This document shows, one piece after another, positions 1 through 5,847 of a stretch of DNA of 7,101 nt. Below the pieces are notes generated by a model. That model saw nothing but the letters and a program-made list of their open reading frames with translations. It had not been told where the DNA came from and did not search any database. The stretch spans positions 1 through 7,101 of the forward strand of contig JAHWYA010000080.1 in the NCBI GenBank assembly GCA_020028115.1, given 5' to 3'. Made by a program: the position numbers and the translations under genes. The number at the start of each line of letters is the position of its first letter. Positions within the stretch are counted from its first letter, which is position 1. Source of the stretch: Anaeromyxobacter sp. Its GTDB lineage: Bacteria > Myxococcota > Myxococcia > Myxococcales > Anaeromyxobacteraceae.

Positions 1-104
1 GCGCGCGCCTGCGTGGCGAACAAACCGCGCGCACCGGTGGGCGCGCGCGGCGCCACGGCCGGGAGGAAGGCGAGGAGCGCTGCGGCGAAGGCCGGGAAGG
101 TCAC
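1..104 (-). CDS. Possible exported protein, N-terminal fragment (runs off left edge)
   Basis: On the minus strand a GTG at 104 opens a frame without stops to the window edge (about 34 codons). The encoded start reads MTFPAFAAALLAFLPAVAP, a hydrophobic Ala/Leu/Phe stretch resembling a signal peptide or membrane anchor, followed by an Arg/Pro/Gly-rich segment. It begins 43 bp after the stop of the LTA-synthase-like gene on the same strand, so co-transcription is plausible. Weak points are the absence of a positively charged N-terminal region, a poor ribosome-binding site (only a GGCGG directly against the GTG), and the ease with which open frames arise at this GC content. No family can be assigned from so short a piece. 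This is a tentative partial gene. Confidence 0.3.
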   Translation of the reverse strand, partial: MTFPAFAAALLAFLPAVAPRAPTGARGLFATQAR

Positions 105-147
105 CCGCCGAGCGTCGCACGCCAGGCGCGGTCCGGCCAGCCCGGCG

Positions 148-2109
148 TCACGGGCTCGCGGCGGCCTTCGGCGGCGCCGCCACCGCGAGCTTCTGCTTGA
201 GCTCGCCCTTCGCGTAGGCGCTCGACGCGACCTGGTAGTACCCGATCGCCTCGTCGAGGAGCCGGCGGCCGCGCTCGTCGAGCGGCCGCTCCTCGCCCGT
301 CACCGCGTCGACGATCCGGACGCGGCGGTTCGGCTTCAGCTCGACGACCACGCCGTCCTGGTAGAGCCCCACCGTCTGGTAGTTCGCCATGAGCGCGCGG
401 GGGCGCGCCGCGCCCTCGCGCAGCACGTCGTGGCCGAAGAAGCGCGAGCGGTACGAGAAGCCGAGCATCCCGAGCAGCGTGGGCGCCACGTCGATCTGCG
501 AGGCGATCGTGTCGACGCGCCCGGGCTTCACGTGCCGCGGTGACCAGACCACCATCGGGATGTGGTAGTTCTCGATCGGCAGGTCGGTCCGCCCGCGCCC
601 GCGGTGCGTGTGGTCGGCGACGACGACGAAGATCGTGTCGTCGAACCAGGGCCGCTTCCGCGCCTCCTCCACGAAGTGGCCGATCGCCCAGTCCGTGTAC
701 TTCACGCCGCCGTGCCGGCCGGACTTCGGCGGGATGTCGATGCGCCCCTCCGGGTAGGTATAGGGCCGGTGGTTCGACGTCGTCATCACGTGGGCGAAGA
801 AGCGCTTGCCGGCGGCGTGCCGGCGGTCGAGCTCGCGGATGGTGAGGTCGAAGAGGTCCTCGTCCGCGACGCCCCAGATGTTCTCGTAGTGGATCTGGTC
901 CGCGCGCAGGACGGTCCGGTCGACGACGGTGTAGCCGTTGCCGCCGAAGAACGCGTTCATGTTGTCGAAGTAGCCGTAGCCGCCGTACACGAAGATCGGC
1001 TCGTAGCCCTTCTCCCGGAACACCTCGCCCGCCGTGAAGAGGCCACCGTTGTCCGGCCGCTTCACGATGGAGTGGCCGGGGGTGGGGGGCATCGACAGGG
1101 TGAGCGCCTCGAGCCCGCGCACCGTGCGCGTCCCGGTCGCGTAGAGCCGGGTGAAGAGGAGTCCCTCCGACGCGAGCCGGTCGAGGTTCGGGGTGAGCCT
1201 GGCCTCGTTGCCGAAGACGCCGAGGAACTCCGCCGAGAGGCTCTCGACGGAGACGAGGACCACGTTGAGCTTCCGCTCGGGCCCCTCGCCGCGCACGTCG
1301 CGCTCGTAGGGGCGCGGCGAGCCGTCCGCCGGGGCCGGAGCGAGCTCGGCCGCCAGGGCGGCGGAGGCGCGCTCCGCGGGCAGCGTCGCGTAGAAGCGGT
1401 CGTAGTCGATCTCGTTCCGCCAGAACGCGTGACCGAAGGAGAACCACCCGTTCGCGGCGAGCTCGTTCGCGCGCCCGTCGGAGGAGAACTCGGCGAGGCG
1501 CGCGTCGAGGCCGAGGTAGGCCGCGAGGGCGAGGACGACCCACGCGCCGGCGGCGCGCCGCGGGGCGCCCGCCGCCTGCGGGACCGAGAGGGTCCGCCAC
1601 GCCGCGCGCGCCAGCAGCGCCCACAGCGCGAGCGTCACCGCCGCGACGGCCGCGAGCGCGAGCGGCAGGTCGTACGACTCGCGGATGTTGCCGATGACCT
1701 CGTTCGTGTAGACGAGGTAGTCGACGGCGATGAAGTTGAAGCGCGAGGTGAACTCGTTCCAGAAGACGAGCTCCGAGCCACCGATGAACGCCCACATCGC
1801 GGCGAGCGGCAGGAGCAGCGCCGTCACGAGGTGCCGCACGCGGCCCTCGAGCCGCGCCGGCCAGGCCCACAGGATCAGCGCGAGCGGCGCGAGGACGAAG
1901 GTCGCGACGCCGGCGTCGAACACGAGGCCGATGAGGAGGGCCGGGACGAGCCGCCACGGGACGAGGAGCGCGAGGTCGCGCTCGTAGAGCGCGAGGCCGA
2001 CCCGGACGACGGCGTTCCACAGGACGAAGCCGGCCAGGACCACGCGGAGCGCGCGGAACCTCCCGGGAAAGAGCGTCCGGTCGATCGTCGCGAAGAGTCT
2101 GCTCGGCAT
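148..2109 (-). CDS. LTA synthase-like membrane sulfatase / phosphoglycerol transferase family protein
   Basis: This 653-residue protein has the architecture of LtaS/OpgB-type enzymes: about five N-terminal membrane helices (roughly residues 19-42, 52-83, 92-114, 149-170, 186-200), a linker, then an extracytoplasmic alkaline-phosphatase-fold domain from about residue 280. Family metal and active-site elements are visible: NVVLVSVESLSAEFLG with the metal-ligand Glu near 289, TGTRTVRGLEAL with the presumed nucleophile Thr near 329, TSNHRPY with His near 447, and VVVADHTH with the Asp-His pair near 499-500. Known relatives transfer phosphoglycerol from phosphatidylglycerol to lipoteichoic acid or periplasmic glucans. 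In a Gram-negative host the acceptor is unknown, and membrane-derived glucan or another envelope polymer is inference. ATG at 2109 is preferred because AGGAG (2115-2119) lies 5 nt upstream; the GTG one codon earlier leaves only 2 nt. The C-terminus is a Lys/Ala/Pro-rich tail. Confidence 0.9.
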   Translation of the reverse strand: MPSRLFATIDRTLFPGRFRALRVVLAGFVLWNAVVRVGLALYERDLALLVPWRLVPALLIGLVFDAGVATFVLAPLALILWAWPARLEGRVRHLVTALLLPLAAMWAFIGGSELVFWNEFTSRFNFIAVDYLVYTNEVIGNIRESYDLPLALAAVAAVTLALWALLARAAWRTLSVPQAAGAPRRAAGAWVVLALAAYLGLDARLAEFSSDGRANELAANGWFSFGHAFWRNEIDYDRFYATLPAERASAALAAELAPAPADGSPRPYERDVRGEGPERKLNVVLVSVESLSAEFLGVFGNEARLTPNLDRLASEGLLFTRLYATGTRTVRGLEALTLSMPPTPGHSIVKRPDNGGLFTAGEVFREKGYEPIFVYGGYGYFDNMNAFFGGNGYTVVDRTVLRADQIHYENIWGVADEDLFDLTIRELDRRHAAGKRFFAHVMTTSNHRPYTYPEGRIDIPPKSGRHGGVKYTDWAIGHFVEEARKRPWFDDTIFVVVADHTHRGRGRTDLPIENYHIPMVVWSPRHVKPGRVDTIASQIDVAPTLLGMLGFSYRSRFFGHDVLREGAARPRALMANYQTVGLYQDGVVVELKPNRRVRIVDAVTGEERPLDERGRRLLDEAIGYYQVASSAYAKGELKQKLAVAAPPKAAASP

Positions 2110-2114
2110 CACGT

Positions 2115-2119
2115 CTCCT
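2115..2119 (-). promoter_or_regulatory. Ribosome binding site of LTA synthase-like gene
   Basis: AGGAG on the minus strand, 5 nt before the ATG at 2109. It decides between two adjacent in-frame candidates, GTG at 2112 and ATG at 2109, in favour of the ATG. A perfect 10-bp palindrome, CCCGCGCGGG (2121-2130), directly precedes it in the leader and could fold weakly. Confidence 0.6.
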
Positions 2120-2196
2120 GCCCGCGCGGGACCCCTCGCTGCGGGGCGACAGAGTGACAGGACCCGCGCCGCGGCTCAAGGCCAGGGACTGCCAAG

Positions 2197-2249
2197 GCGG
2201 GGGGACACTCGGCCCCGCGGGCCTCGCGCGCCCCCGAGCGCCCCGCTCG
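2197..2249 (+). repeat. Palindromic intergenic repeat, copy 1
   Basis: This 53-bp element is matched at 49 of 53 positions by the reverse complement of 5795-5847. It has nested dyad symmetry: an inner hairpin GGCCC-CGC-GGGCC (2211-2223), and an outer pairing of GCGGGG (2197-2202) with CCCCGC (2241-2246). The difference between copies inside the inner hairpin falls in the 3-nt loop, so the stem is kept. This copy lies in the divergent region between the LTA-synthase-like gene and the UPF0016 gene, where no transcript should end, about 11 bp before a promoter-like -35. It resembles a REP-type or small non-autonomous dispersed repeat. Mobility and function are not shown by the sequence. Confidence 0.75.
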
Positions 2250-2260
2250 CACCGCTGCGC

Positions 2261-2290
2261 TTGCTGGCCTCCTCCCGGCGCTGCTAGGTT
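2261..2290 (+). promoter_or_regulatory. Putative promoter of UPF0016 transporter gene
   Basis: TTGCTG (2261-2266) and TAGGTT (2285-2290) are separated by 18 nt. They match the -35 and -10 hexamers only partly, but transcription would begin near 2297. That leaves a short leader of about 20 nt carrying GGAG (2309-2312) at proper distance before the CTG at 2319. The placement is consistent with the chosen start. I saw no recognisable yybP-ykoY manganese riboswitch in the upstream sequence, and the predicted leader would be too short for one. Confidence 0.4.
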
Positions 2291-2318
2291 CCGCGTCCCT
2301 CCGTCCCTGGAGCCCCCG

Positions 2319-2882
2319 CTGGAATCGATCGTCAGCTCCTTCGTCGTCGTCGCCCTCTCCGAGATGGGTGACAAGACCCAGCTCCTCGCCTTCTCGCTCG
2401 CGACCCGGTACCGGCGCCCGTGGGTGGTGATGGCCGGGATCCTGACGGCGACGATCCTGAACCACGCGCTCGCCGCGAGCGTGGGGACGTGGGTCTCGAC
2501 CCACGTGCCGCCGCGCGTCATGGCGGGCGTCCTCGCCGCGACCTTCATCGGGTTCGGGCTCTGGACGCTCAAGCCCGACACCCTCGACGACGACGCGCGG
2601 CCGGACCGGTTCGGGCCGTACCTCACGACGACGGTCCTCTTCTTCCTCGCCGAGATGGCCGACAAGACGCAGCTCGCGACCGTCGCCCTCGCCGCCCGCT
2701 ACCAGTCGATCGTGCTCGTGACCGTCGGGACGACCCTCGGGATGCTCGCCTCCGACGGGCTCGCGGTCTTCCTCGGCGAGCGGTTCGCGCGGAGGGTCCC
2801 GATGCACTGGCTCCGCCGCGCGGCGGCGACCGTGTTCTTCGCGTTCGGCGGCGTCTCGCTCTACGCCGTCGCAACCGCCTGA
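2319..2882 (+). CDS. UPF0016 / GDT1 (TMEM165) family cation transporter, probable Mn2+ exporter
   Basis: This 187-residue integral membrane protein shows the family's internal duplication. Each half carries the signature E-x-x-D-K-T-Q: SEMGDKTQ at residues 14-21 and AEMADKTQ at 111-118, whose acidic residues form the cation path in this family. About six membrane helices are evident, three per repeat, with a charged linker around residues 85-98. Bacterial members such as MneA of Vibrio and the Synechocystis Mnx protein export manganese; eukaryotic GDT1/TMEM165 move Ca2+/Mn2+ into the Golgi. Specificity here is inferred from family only. The start is taken as CTG at 2319, with GGAG 6 nt upstream; it gives the usual family length and the typical short N-terminus (MESIVSSF). 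An in-frame ATG at 2154 would add 55 Arg/Pro-rich residues encoded through the palindromic repeat. It converges on mqnD with 7 bp between stops. Confidence 0.88.
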   Translation: MESIVSSFVVVALSEMGDKTQLLAFSLATRYRRPWVVMAGILTATILNHALAASVGTWVSTHVPPRVMAGVLAATFIGFGLWTLKPDTLDDDARPDRFGPYLTTTVLFFLAEMADKTQLATVALAARYQSIVLVTVGTTLGMLASDGLAVFLGERFARRVPMHWLRRAAATVFFAFGGVSLYAVATA

Positions 2883-2889
2883 TCCGGCG

Positions 2890-3720
2890 TCACTCCGAGA
2901 ACGGGTCGCGGGGAGGCGTCGCGCCCGGGCTCGTCCTCGCGTGGACGTCGAGGAGCGTCCGGACCGCGCGCCGGCCCGCCTCGCCGAGCGCGACCGAGAA
3001 CTCGTTCACGTACAGCTCGATGTGCTGGCGCATCACCGCCTCGTCCAGCTCCTGCGCGTGCGCCCTCACCCACGGGCTCACCGCGGGGCGCCGCGCGAGG
3101 GCGTGCTCCACGCTCGCGCGGACGAGGCGATCCACCTCGCGGCGGACGGCGGCGGGCAGCGCGCGGCGCGCGACGATCCCGCCGAGCGGGACGGGGGCGC
3201 CCGTGGTGCGCTCCCAGAACTCGCCGAGGTCCCGGAGCTTCGCGAGCCCCTTCGCCGCGTAGGTGAAGCGGCCCTCGTGGATGATGACGCCGGCGTCCAC
3301 CTCGCCCCGGACGACCGCGTCCTCGATGGCCGAGAACACCCGGAACTCCTTGTGCGCCGCGGCGGGGTACGCGAGCGAGAAGAGGAGGTGCGCGGTCGTG
3401 TCGCGGCCCGGGATCGCCACCTTCATCGCCTCCGGCCGGAGCTCGGCGAGGCCCGGGCGCGAGACGAGGAGCGGGCCCACCCCGCGGCCGAGGGCGCCGC
3501 CGGACTCGAGGACCGCGTAGACGTCCGCGATGGCGGGGACGACGCCGTAGCTCACCTTCGAGACGTCGAGCTTCCCGCGCCGCGCCCACTCGTTCAGCGT
3601 CTGCACGTCCTCGAGCACCACCTCGAAGCGGAGGTCGCCCGCCGGCAGCGCGCCGTTCACGAGCGCGTCGAAGATGAACGTGTCGTTCGGGCAGGGGGAG
3701 ATGCCGAGCGTGAGCTTCAT
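2890..3720 (-). CDS. mqnD: 1,4-dihydroxy-6-naphthoate synthase (futalosine menaquinone pathway)
   Basis: This 276-residue cytoplasmic enzyme has the periplasmic-binding-protein-like fold of MqnD. MqnD converts cyclic dehypoxanthinyl futalosine to 1,4-dihydroxy-6-naphthoate in the alternative menaquinone pathway. Family hallmarks are the N-terminal MKLTLGISPCPNDTFIF, VSYG at 56-59, a substrate-loop-like IPGRDTTAHLL at 103-113, GVIIHEGRFTY at 144-154 with the presumed catalytic His148, and a conserved C-terminal helix with MRQHIELYVNEFS at 230-242. Length is normal for the family. ATG at 3720 is chosen because homologs begin at this MKL and because a good -10 (TATCAT) lies just upstream. An alternative GTG at 3741 abuts that -10 and would not be on the transcript. 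No Shine-Dalgarno sequence precedes the ATG. The other mqn genes are not in this window, in keeping with their frequent scattering. It is divergent from the DUF2721 gene. Confidence 0.93.
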   Translation of the reverse strand: MKLTLGISPCPNDTFIFDALVNGALPAGDLRFEVVLEDVQTLNEWARRGKLDVSKVSYGVVPAIADVYAVLESGGALGRGVGPLLVSRPGLAELRPEAMKVAIPGRDTTAHLLFSLAYPAAAHKEFRVFSAIEDAVVRGEVDAGVIIHEGRFTYAAKGLAKLRDLGEFWERTTGAPVPLGGIVARRALPAAVRREVDRLVRASVEHALARRPAVSPWVRAHAQELDEAVMRQHIELYVNEFSVALGEAGRRAVRTLLDVHARTSPGATPPRDPFSE

Positions 3721-3732
3721 CGGGGCGCGGGG

Positions 3733-3761
3733 ATGATACACCTGCGCCGGAGCGCTCGCAG
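3733..3761 (-). promoter_or_regulatory. Putative mqnD promoter
   Basis: On the minus strand, TATCAT (3738-3733) matches the -10 consensus at five of six positions. CTGCGA (3761-3756), 17 nt upstream, is a weak -35. Only 12 bp separate the -10 from the mqnD ATG, so the 5' leader would be about 5 nt, which fits the lack of a ribosome-binding site. Confidence 0.45.
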
Positions 3762-3809
3762 GGCCATCGACGGCGAGCGGCGGCCGGCTCGCGCCGGAGG
3801 GAGGACACG

Positions 3810-4286
3810 GTGCTCGAGGACATCACCCACACCATCCAGCTCGCCGTCGCGCCGGTCTTCCTGCTCACGGCGCTCGGCACGACGCTCGCGGTCCTGGTGG
3901 CCCGGCTCGCCCGCATCGTCGACCGGGCGCGCCGCGTCGAGGCGCGGCTGCGCGACGAGGCGGGCTTGGTGCGCGAGGGGACGGTGCGCGAGCTGCAGTC
4001 GCTCGAGGGGCGCGCGCGGCTCATCCACTGGGCGCTCACGGCCGGGACGAGCGCGGCGCTCCTCGTCTGCCTCCTCATCGCGGTCGCGTTCGTCGGCTAC
4101 CTCCTCGGCTGGCGCGTGGGCCAGGCCATGGCGATCCTGTTCATCGCCGCGATGGCCTCCTACGTCGGCGCGCTCCTGTGCCTCCTGCGCGAGGTCGGCA
4201 TCGCGGTCGGGACCCTGCGGTTCGGGTTTCCTGCCGAGGTCCGCGGCCGCGACGCCGGCGGCGGCGACCGCGACGCGCCGCCGTGA
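3810..4286 (+). CDS. DUF2721 family membrane protein
   Basis: This 158-residue protein matches the DUF2721 pattern. The N-terminal ITHTIQLAVAPVFLLTALG leads into a first membrane helix (about 11-32), followed by the conserved RLARIVDRARRVE motif (32-44). A charged amphipathic cytoplasmic segment with a leucine/glutamate-rich stretch spans about 45-74. Two further helices sit at about 76-99 and 105-127, and the C-terminal tail is short, hydrophilic and Gly/Asp/Arg-rich. Function of the family is unknown. The GTG start at 3810 is supported by GGAGG/GAGG (3796-3804) 5 nt upstream and by agreement with the usual family N-terminus. It is divergent from mqnD with an 89-bp gap and is followed 60 bp later by the cyclophilin gene on the same strand; that gene seems to have its own promoter, so shared function is not implied. 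Confidence 0.85.
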   Translation: MLEDITHTIQLAVAPVFLLTALGTTLAVLVARLARIVDRARRVEARLRDEAGLVREGTVRELQSLEGRARLIHWALTAGTSAALLVCLLIAVAFVGYLLGWRVGQAMAILFIAAMASYVGALLCLLREVGIAVGTLRFGFPAEVRGRDAGGGDRDAPP

Positions 4287-4309
4287 CACGGGAAGCCCCC
4301 GCGCGAACG

Positions 4310-4338
4310 TTTCGCGCCGTGGCCGGCCGCGCTAGCAT
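4310..4338 (+). promoter_or_regulatory. Putative promoter of cyclophilin gene
   Basis: TAGCAT (4333-4338) matches four of six -10 positions, with a very weak -35-like TTTCGC (4310-4315) 17 nt upstream. Only 8 bp separate the -10 from the ATG at 4347, so transcription would start at or next to the start codon. No Shine-Dalgarno sequence is visible before this ATG, which agrees with a leaderless transcript. The element overlaps the short gap after the DUF2721 gene. Confidence 0.3.
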
Positions 4339-4346
4339 GGCCCGCC

Positions 4347-5024
4347 ATGCTCCGCACTCTCCTCTCCGCCGCCGCCGCGCTCTCCCTCGCCACCACCCCG
4401 TCGTCGGCCCGCGCCGAGGGCGCGAAGCCCAAGGTCGCCGCGTCGAGCGGCGACCTGTACGCCGTCTTCGTCACGTCGCGCGGGAAGATCGGAGTGAAGC
4501 TCCTGCCCGGCGACGCGCCGAACGCGGTGAAGAACTTCGTCGAGCTCGCGAAGGGCGAGAAGCCGTGGACCGATCCGAAGTCGAAGCAGCAGGTGCGGAC
4601 CCGCCTCTACGACGGGACCCTGTTCCACCGCGTCATCCCCGGGTTCATGATCCAGGGCGGGGATCCGCTGACGCGCGGCGAGCCGGTCGGGAAGAACTAC
4701 GCCGGGTTCGGCACCGGCGGCCCCGGCTTCCGCTTCGACGACGAGATCCGGCCCGGGACGGCGCCCTTCGCCGTCGCCTGCCAGCTCGCCATGGCGAACA
4801 TGGGCCCGAACACCAACGGCTCGCAGTTCTTCATCACCGAGGTGCCGACCCCGCACCTCAACCCCCGCGCCTGCGGGGAGTCCCGCTCGGGCGTCTGCGG
4901 GTACGTCCGCTTCGGCCAGGGCGTCTGCGGCTGCGAGCGGGTGGCGGAGATCGCCCGCGCCGGGAACGGCCAGACGAAGCTCGAGAAGGTCGAGATCACC
5001 TCCAGGGCGCCCAGCTGCCGCTGA
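4347..5024 (+). CDS. Exported cyclophilin-type peptidyl-prolyl cis-trans isomerase, cysteine-rich
   Basis: This 225-residue precursor has a signal peptide of about 23 residues (hydrophobic core AAAALSLA, cleavage likely after SARA), so the enzyme should act in the periplasm. The cyclophilin domain catalyses X-Pro isomerisation. FHRVIPGFMIQGGDP (93-107) carries the catalytic Arg95 with Phe100 and Gln103, and MANMGPNTNGSQFFIT (149-164) is the second core motif. Compared with human CypA, the Trp121 region reads TPHLN, and the His126 position appears to be Tyr186 (YVRFG), a change also known in E. coli cyclophilins. Between these lies an insertion of about a dozen residues. Five cysteines (176, 184, 194, 196, 224) crowd the last 50 residues, plus Cys145 in the core; disulfides in the periplasm are likely but inferred. 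There is another insert at about 72-84 (Lys-rich). The NTF2-like gene follows after 54 bp and is probably co-transcribed. Confidence 0.92.
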   Translation: MLRTLLSAAAALSLATTPSSARAEGAKPKVAASSGDLYAVFVTSRGKIGVKLLPGDAPNAVKNFVELAKGEKPWTDPKSKQQVRTRLYDGTLFHRVIPGFMIQGGDPLTRGEPVGKNYAGFGTGGPGFRFDDEIRPGTAPFAVACQLAMANMGPNTNGSQFFITEVPTPHLNPRACGESRSGVCGYVRFGQGVCGCERVAEIARAGNGQTKLEKVEITSRAPSCR

Positions 5025-5078
5025 GCCCTCCCTCGACCGCGATCGCCCTTTCCGAACGACCGACGACAGGAGCTCCCG

Positions 5079-5747
5079 ATGACCCGCGCCGTCCTCCTCA
5101 CCGCTCTCCTCCTCCCCGCCTCCGTCGCCCTCGCCGGCGACGCGCCCGCGACCGGTGCGCCCGCGGCCGGCCCGGCGGGCCGCGTGCCGCGCGACGTGAA
5201 GAACGAGGCCAAGGCGAAGAAGGAGATCCAGGAGCTGTTCCTCGGGTACGACGACGCCGGCGAGGCCGGCGACGCCGAGGCGGCCGCGGCGCTCATCGAG
5301 TTCCCGCTCCTGGTCGCGACCGACGGCGCCAAAGGCGAGGCGGAGGGGCCGGCGTGGACGCGGGAGCGGTGGCTCGAGACGATGGCGCCCGTCTACGACG
5401 TCCCGCTCAAGAACGCGAAGATCACCCACAAGGCGCAGGTCTTCCTGGTCTCCGACTCGCTCGCGACGGTGAACCTCATCACCACCGTGACGAAGGGCGG
5501 GAAGTCGAAGGTGGAGCGGAACGCCGCGGTCGTGATCCGCAGGGACGGCGAGTGGCGCATCAAGGCCCGCGTCGAGAGCGGCTGGAGCGACGTCGCCCCG
5601 CTCCCTCCGGAGCCCGACGACGCGCCGCCCGCGGAGCCCGCCGGGAAGCAGGGCGACGCCGCGAAGAAGGCGCCCGCGGCGGCCGACGCCACGCCGGAGC
5701 CCGAGCGCGACGAGCCGGCCGATCCGCCGGAGCCCGCAGCGCGTTAG
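5079..5747 (+). CDS. Exported protein with NTF2/SnoaL-like domain
   Basis: This 222-residue protein has a clear signal peptide (hydrophobic residues 4-18, cleavage likely after SVALA near 19). No lipobox Cys is present, so it should be a soluble periplasmic or secreted protein. A Pro/Ala/Gly linker (21-38) leads to a helix with EAKAKKEIQELFLGYDDAGEAGDAEAAAALI (in part charged helix, in part the typical NTF2-like first helices). Beta-rich segments follow, with ITHKAQVFLVSDSLATVN (115-132), a Lys-rich turn (139-145), and AAVVIRRDGEWRIKARVESGW (149-169), the usual closing strands of SnoaL/DUF4440-like folds. Residues 172-222 are a low-complexity Pro/Glu/Ala/Asp tail. No catalytic residues can be assigned and the function is unknown. 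AGGAG (5068-5072) lies 6 nt before the ATG. It follows the cyclophilin gene by 54 bp, suggesting a two-gene unit of envelope proteins. Fold assignment is by pattern only. Confidence 0.75.
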   Translation: MTRAVLLTALLLPASVALAGDAPATGAPAAGPAGRVPRDVKNEAKAKKEIQELFLGYDDAGEAGDAEAAAALIEFPLLVATDGAKGEAEGPAWTRERWLETMAPVYDVPLKNAKITHKAQVFLVSDSLATVNLITTVTKGGKSKVERNAAVVIRRDGEWRIKARVESGWSDVAPLPPEPDDAPPAEPAGKQGDAAKKAPAAADATPEPERDEPADPPEPAAR

Positions 5748-5766
5748 GTCCGCGCGGGCGAGTGCA

Positions 5767-5790
5767 GGGGCAGCCGGATGAGGCTGCCCC
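5767..5790 (+). terminator. Perfect 9-bp stem hairpin, probable transcription end
   Basis: GGGGCAGCC (5767-5775) pairs perfectly with GGCTGCCCC (5782-5790) across a 6-nt loop, 19 nt after the stop of the NTF2-like gene. No T-run follows on either strand, so it is not a canonical intrinsic terminator. Its place between convergent genes fits a terminator or 3'-end-stabilising structure serving one or both strands. Confidence 0.55.
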
Positions 5791-5794
5791 GGAA

Positions 5795-5847
5795 CGAGCG
5801 GGGGGCGCGGGGGGGCGCGAGGCCCGCAGGGCCGAGTGTCCCCCCGC
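5795..5847 (-). repeat. Palindromic intergenic repeat, copy 2 (inverted relative to copy 1)
   Basis: Read on the minus strand this 53-bp element equals 2197-2249 at 49 of 53 positions. The differences are one in the inner-hairpin loop and three in the C-rich arm. In this copy the outer stem is longer and perfect: GAGCGGGGGG (5796-5805) pairs with CCCCCCGCTC (5840-5849), enclosing the inner GGCCC/GGGCC hairpin (5821-5833). It starts 4 bp after the 9-bp-stem hairpin and ends 7-9 bp before the prfC stop, in a convergent region. It could act as a terminator here, but copy 1 lies in a divergent region, so termination cannot be the general reason for the repeat. Confidence 0.75.

Noticed and set aside
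2121..2130. Perfect palindrome CCCGCGCGGG in the leader of the LTA-synthase-like gene as an operator
   Set aside because: Short G/C-only palindromes are common by chance at this base composition; without a second site it is not enough to call an operator.
562..2157. A 531-codon plus-strand open frame antisense to the LTA-synthase-like gene
   Set aside because: Composition is Arg/Glu/Val-rich and featureless, mirroring the sense codons; no independent start signal or motif.
2197..2249. A shared peptide (GGTLGPAGLA and similar) readable in the transporter's upstream extension and in a minus-strand frame near 5800
   Set aside because: It comes from translating the two copies of the nucleotide repeat, which lie outside the supported genes; it is not a conserved protein motif.
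2110..2318. Possible manganese (yybP-ykoY) riboswitch upstream of the UPF0016 gene
   Set aside because: I could not find the conserved motif pattern, and the predicted leader is only about 20 nt. The structured sequence there is explained by the repeat.
101..2665. An 854-codon minus-strand open frame covering the LTA-synthase-like gene, the divergent gap and part of the transporter gene
   Set aside because: Its product is Arg/Ala/Pro-rich without domain features and it overlaps two genes with clear family motifs in other frames. It is an expected artefact of very high GC.
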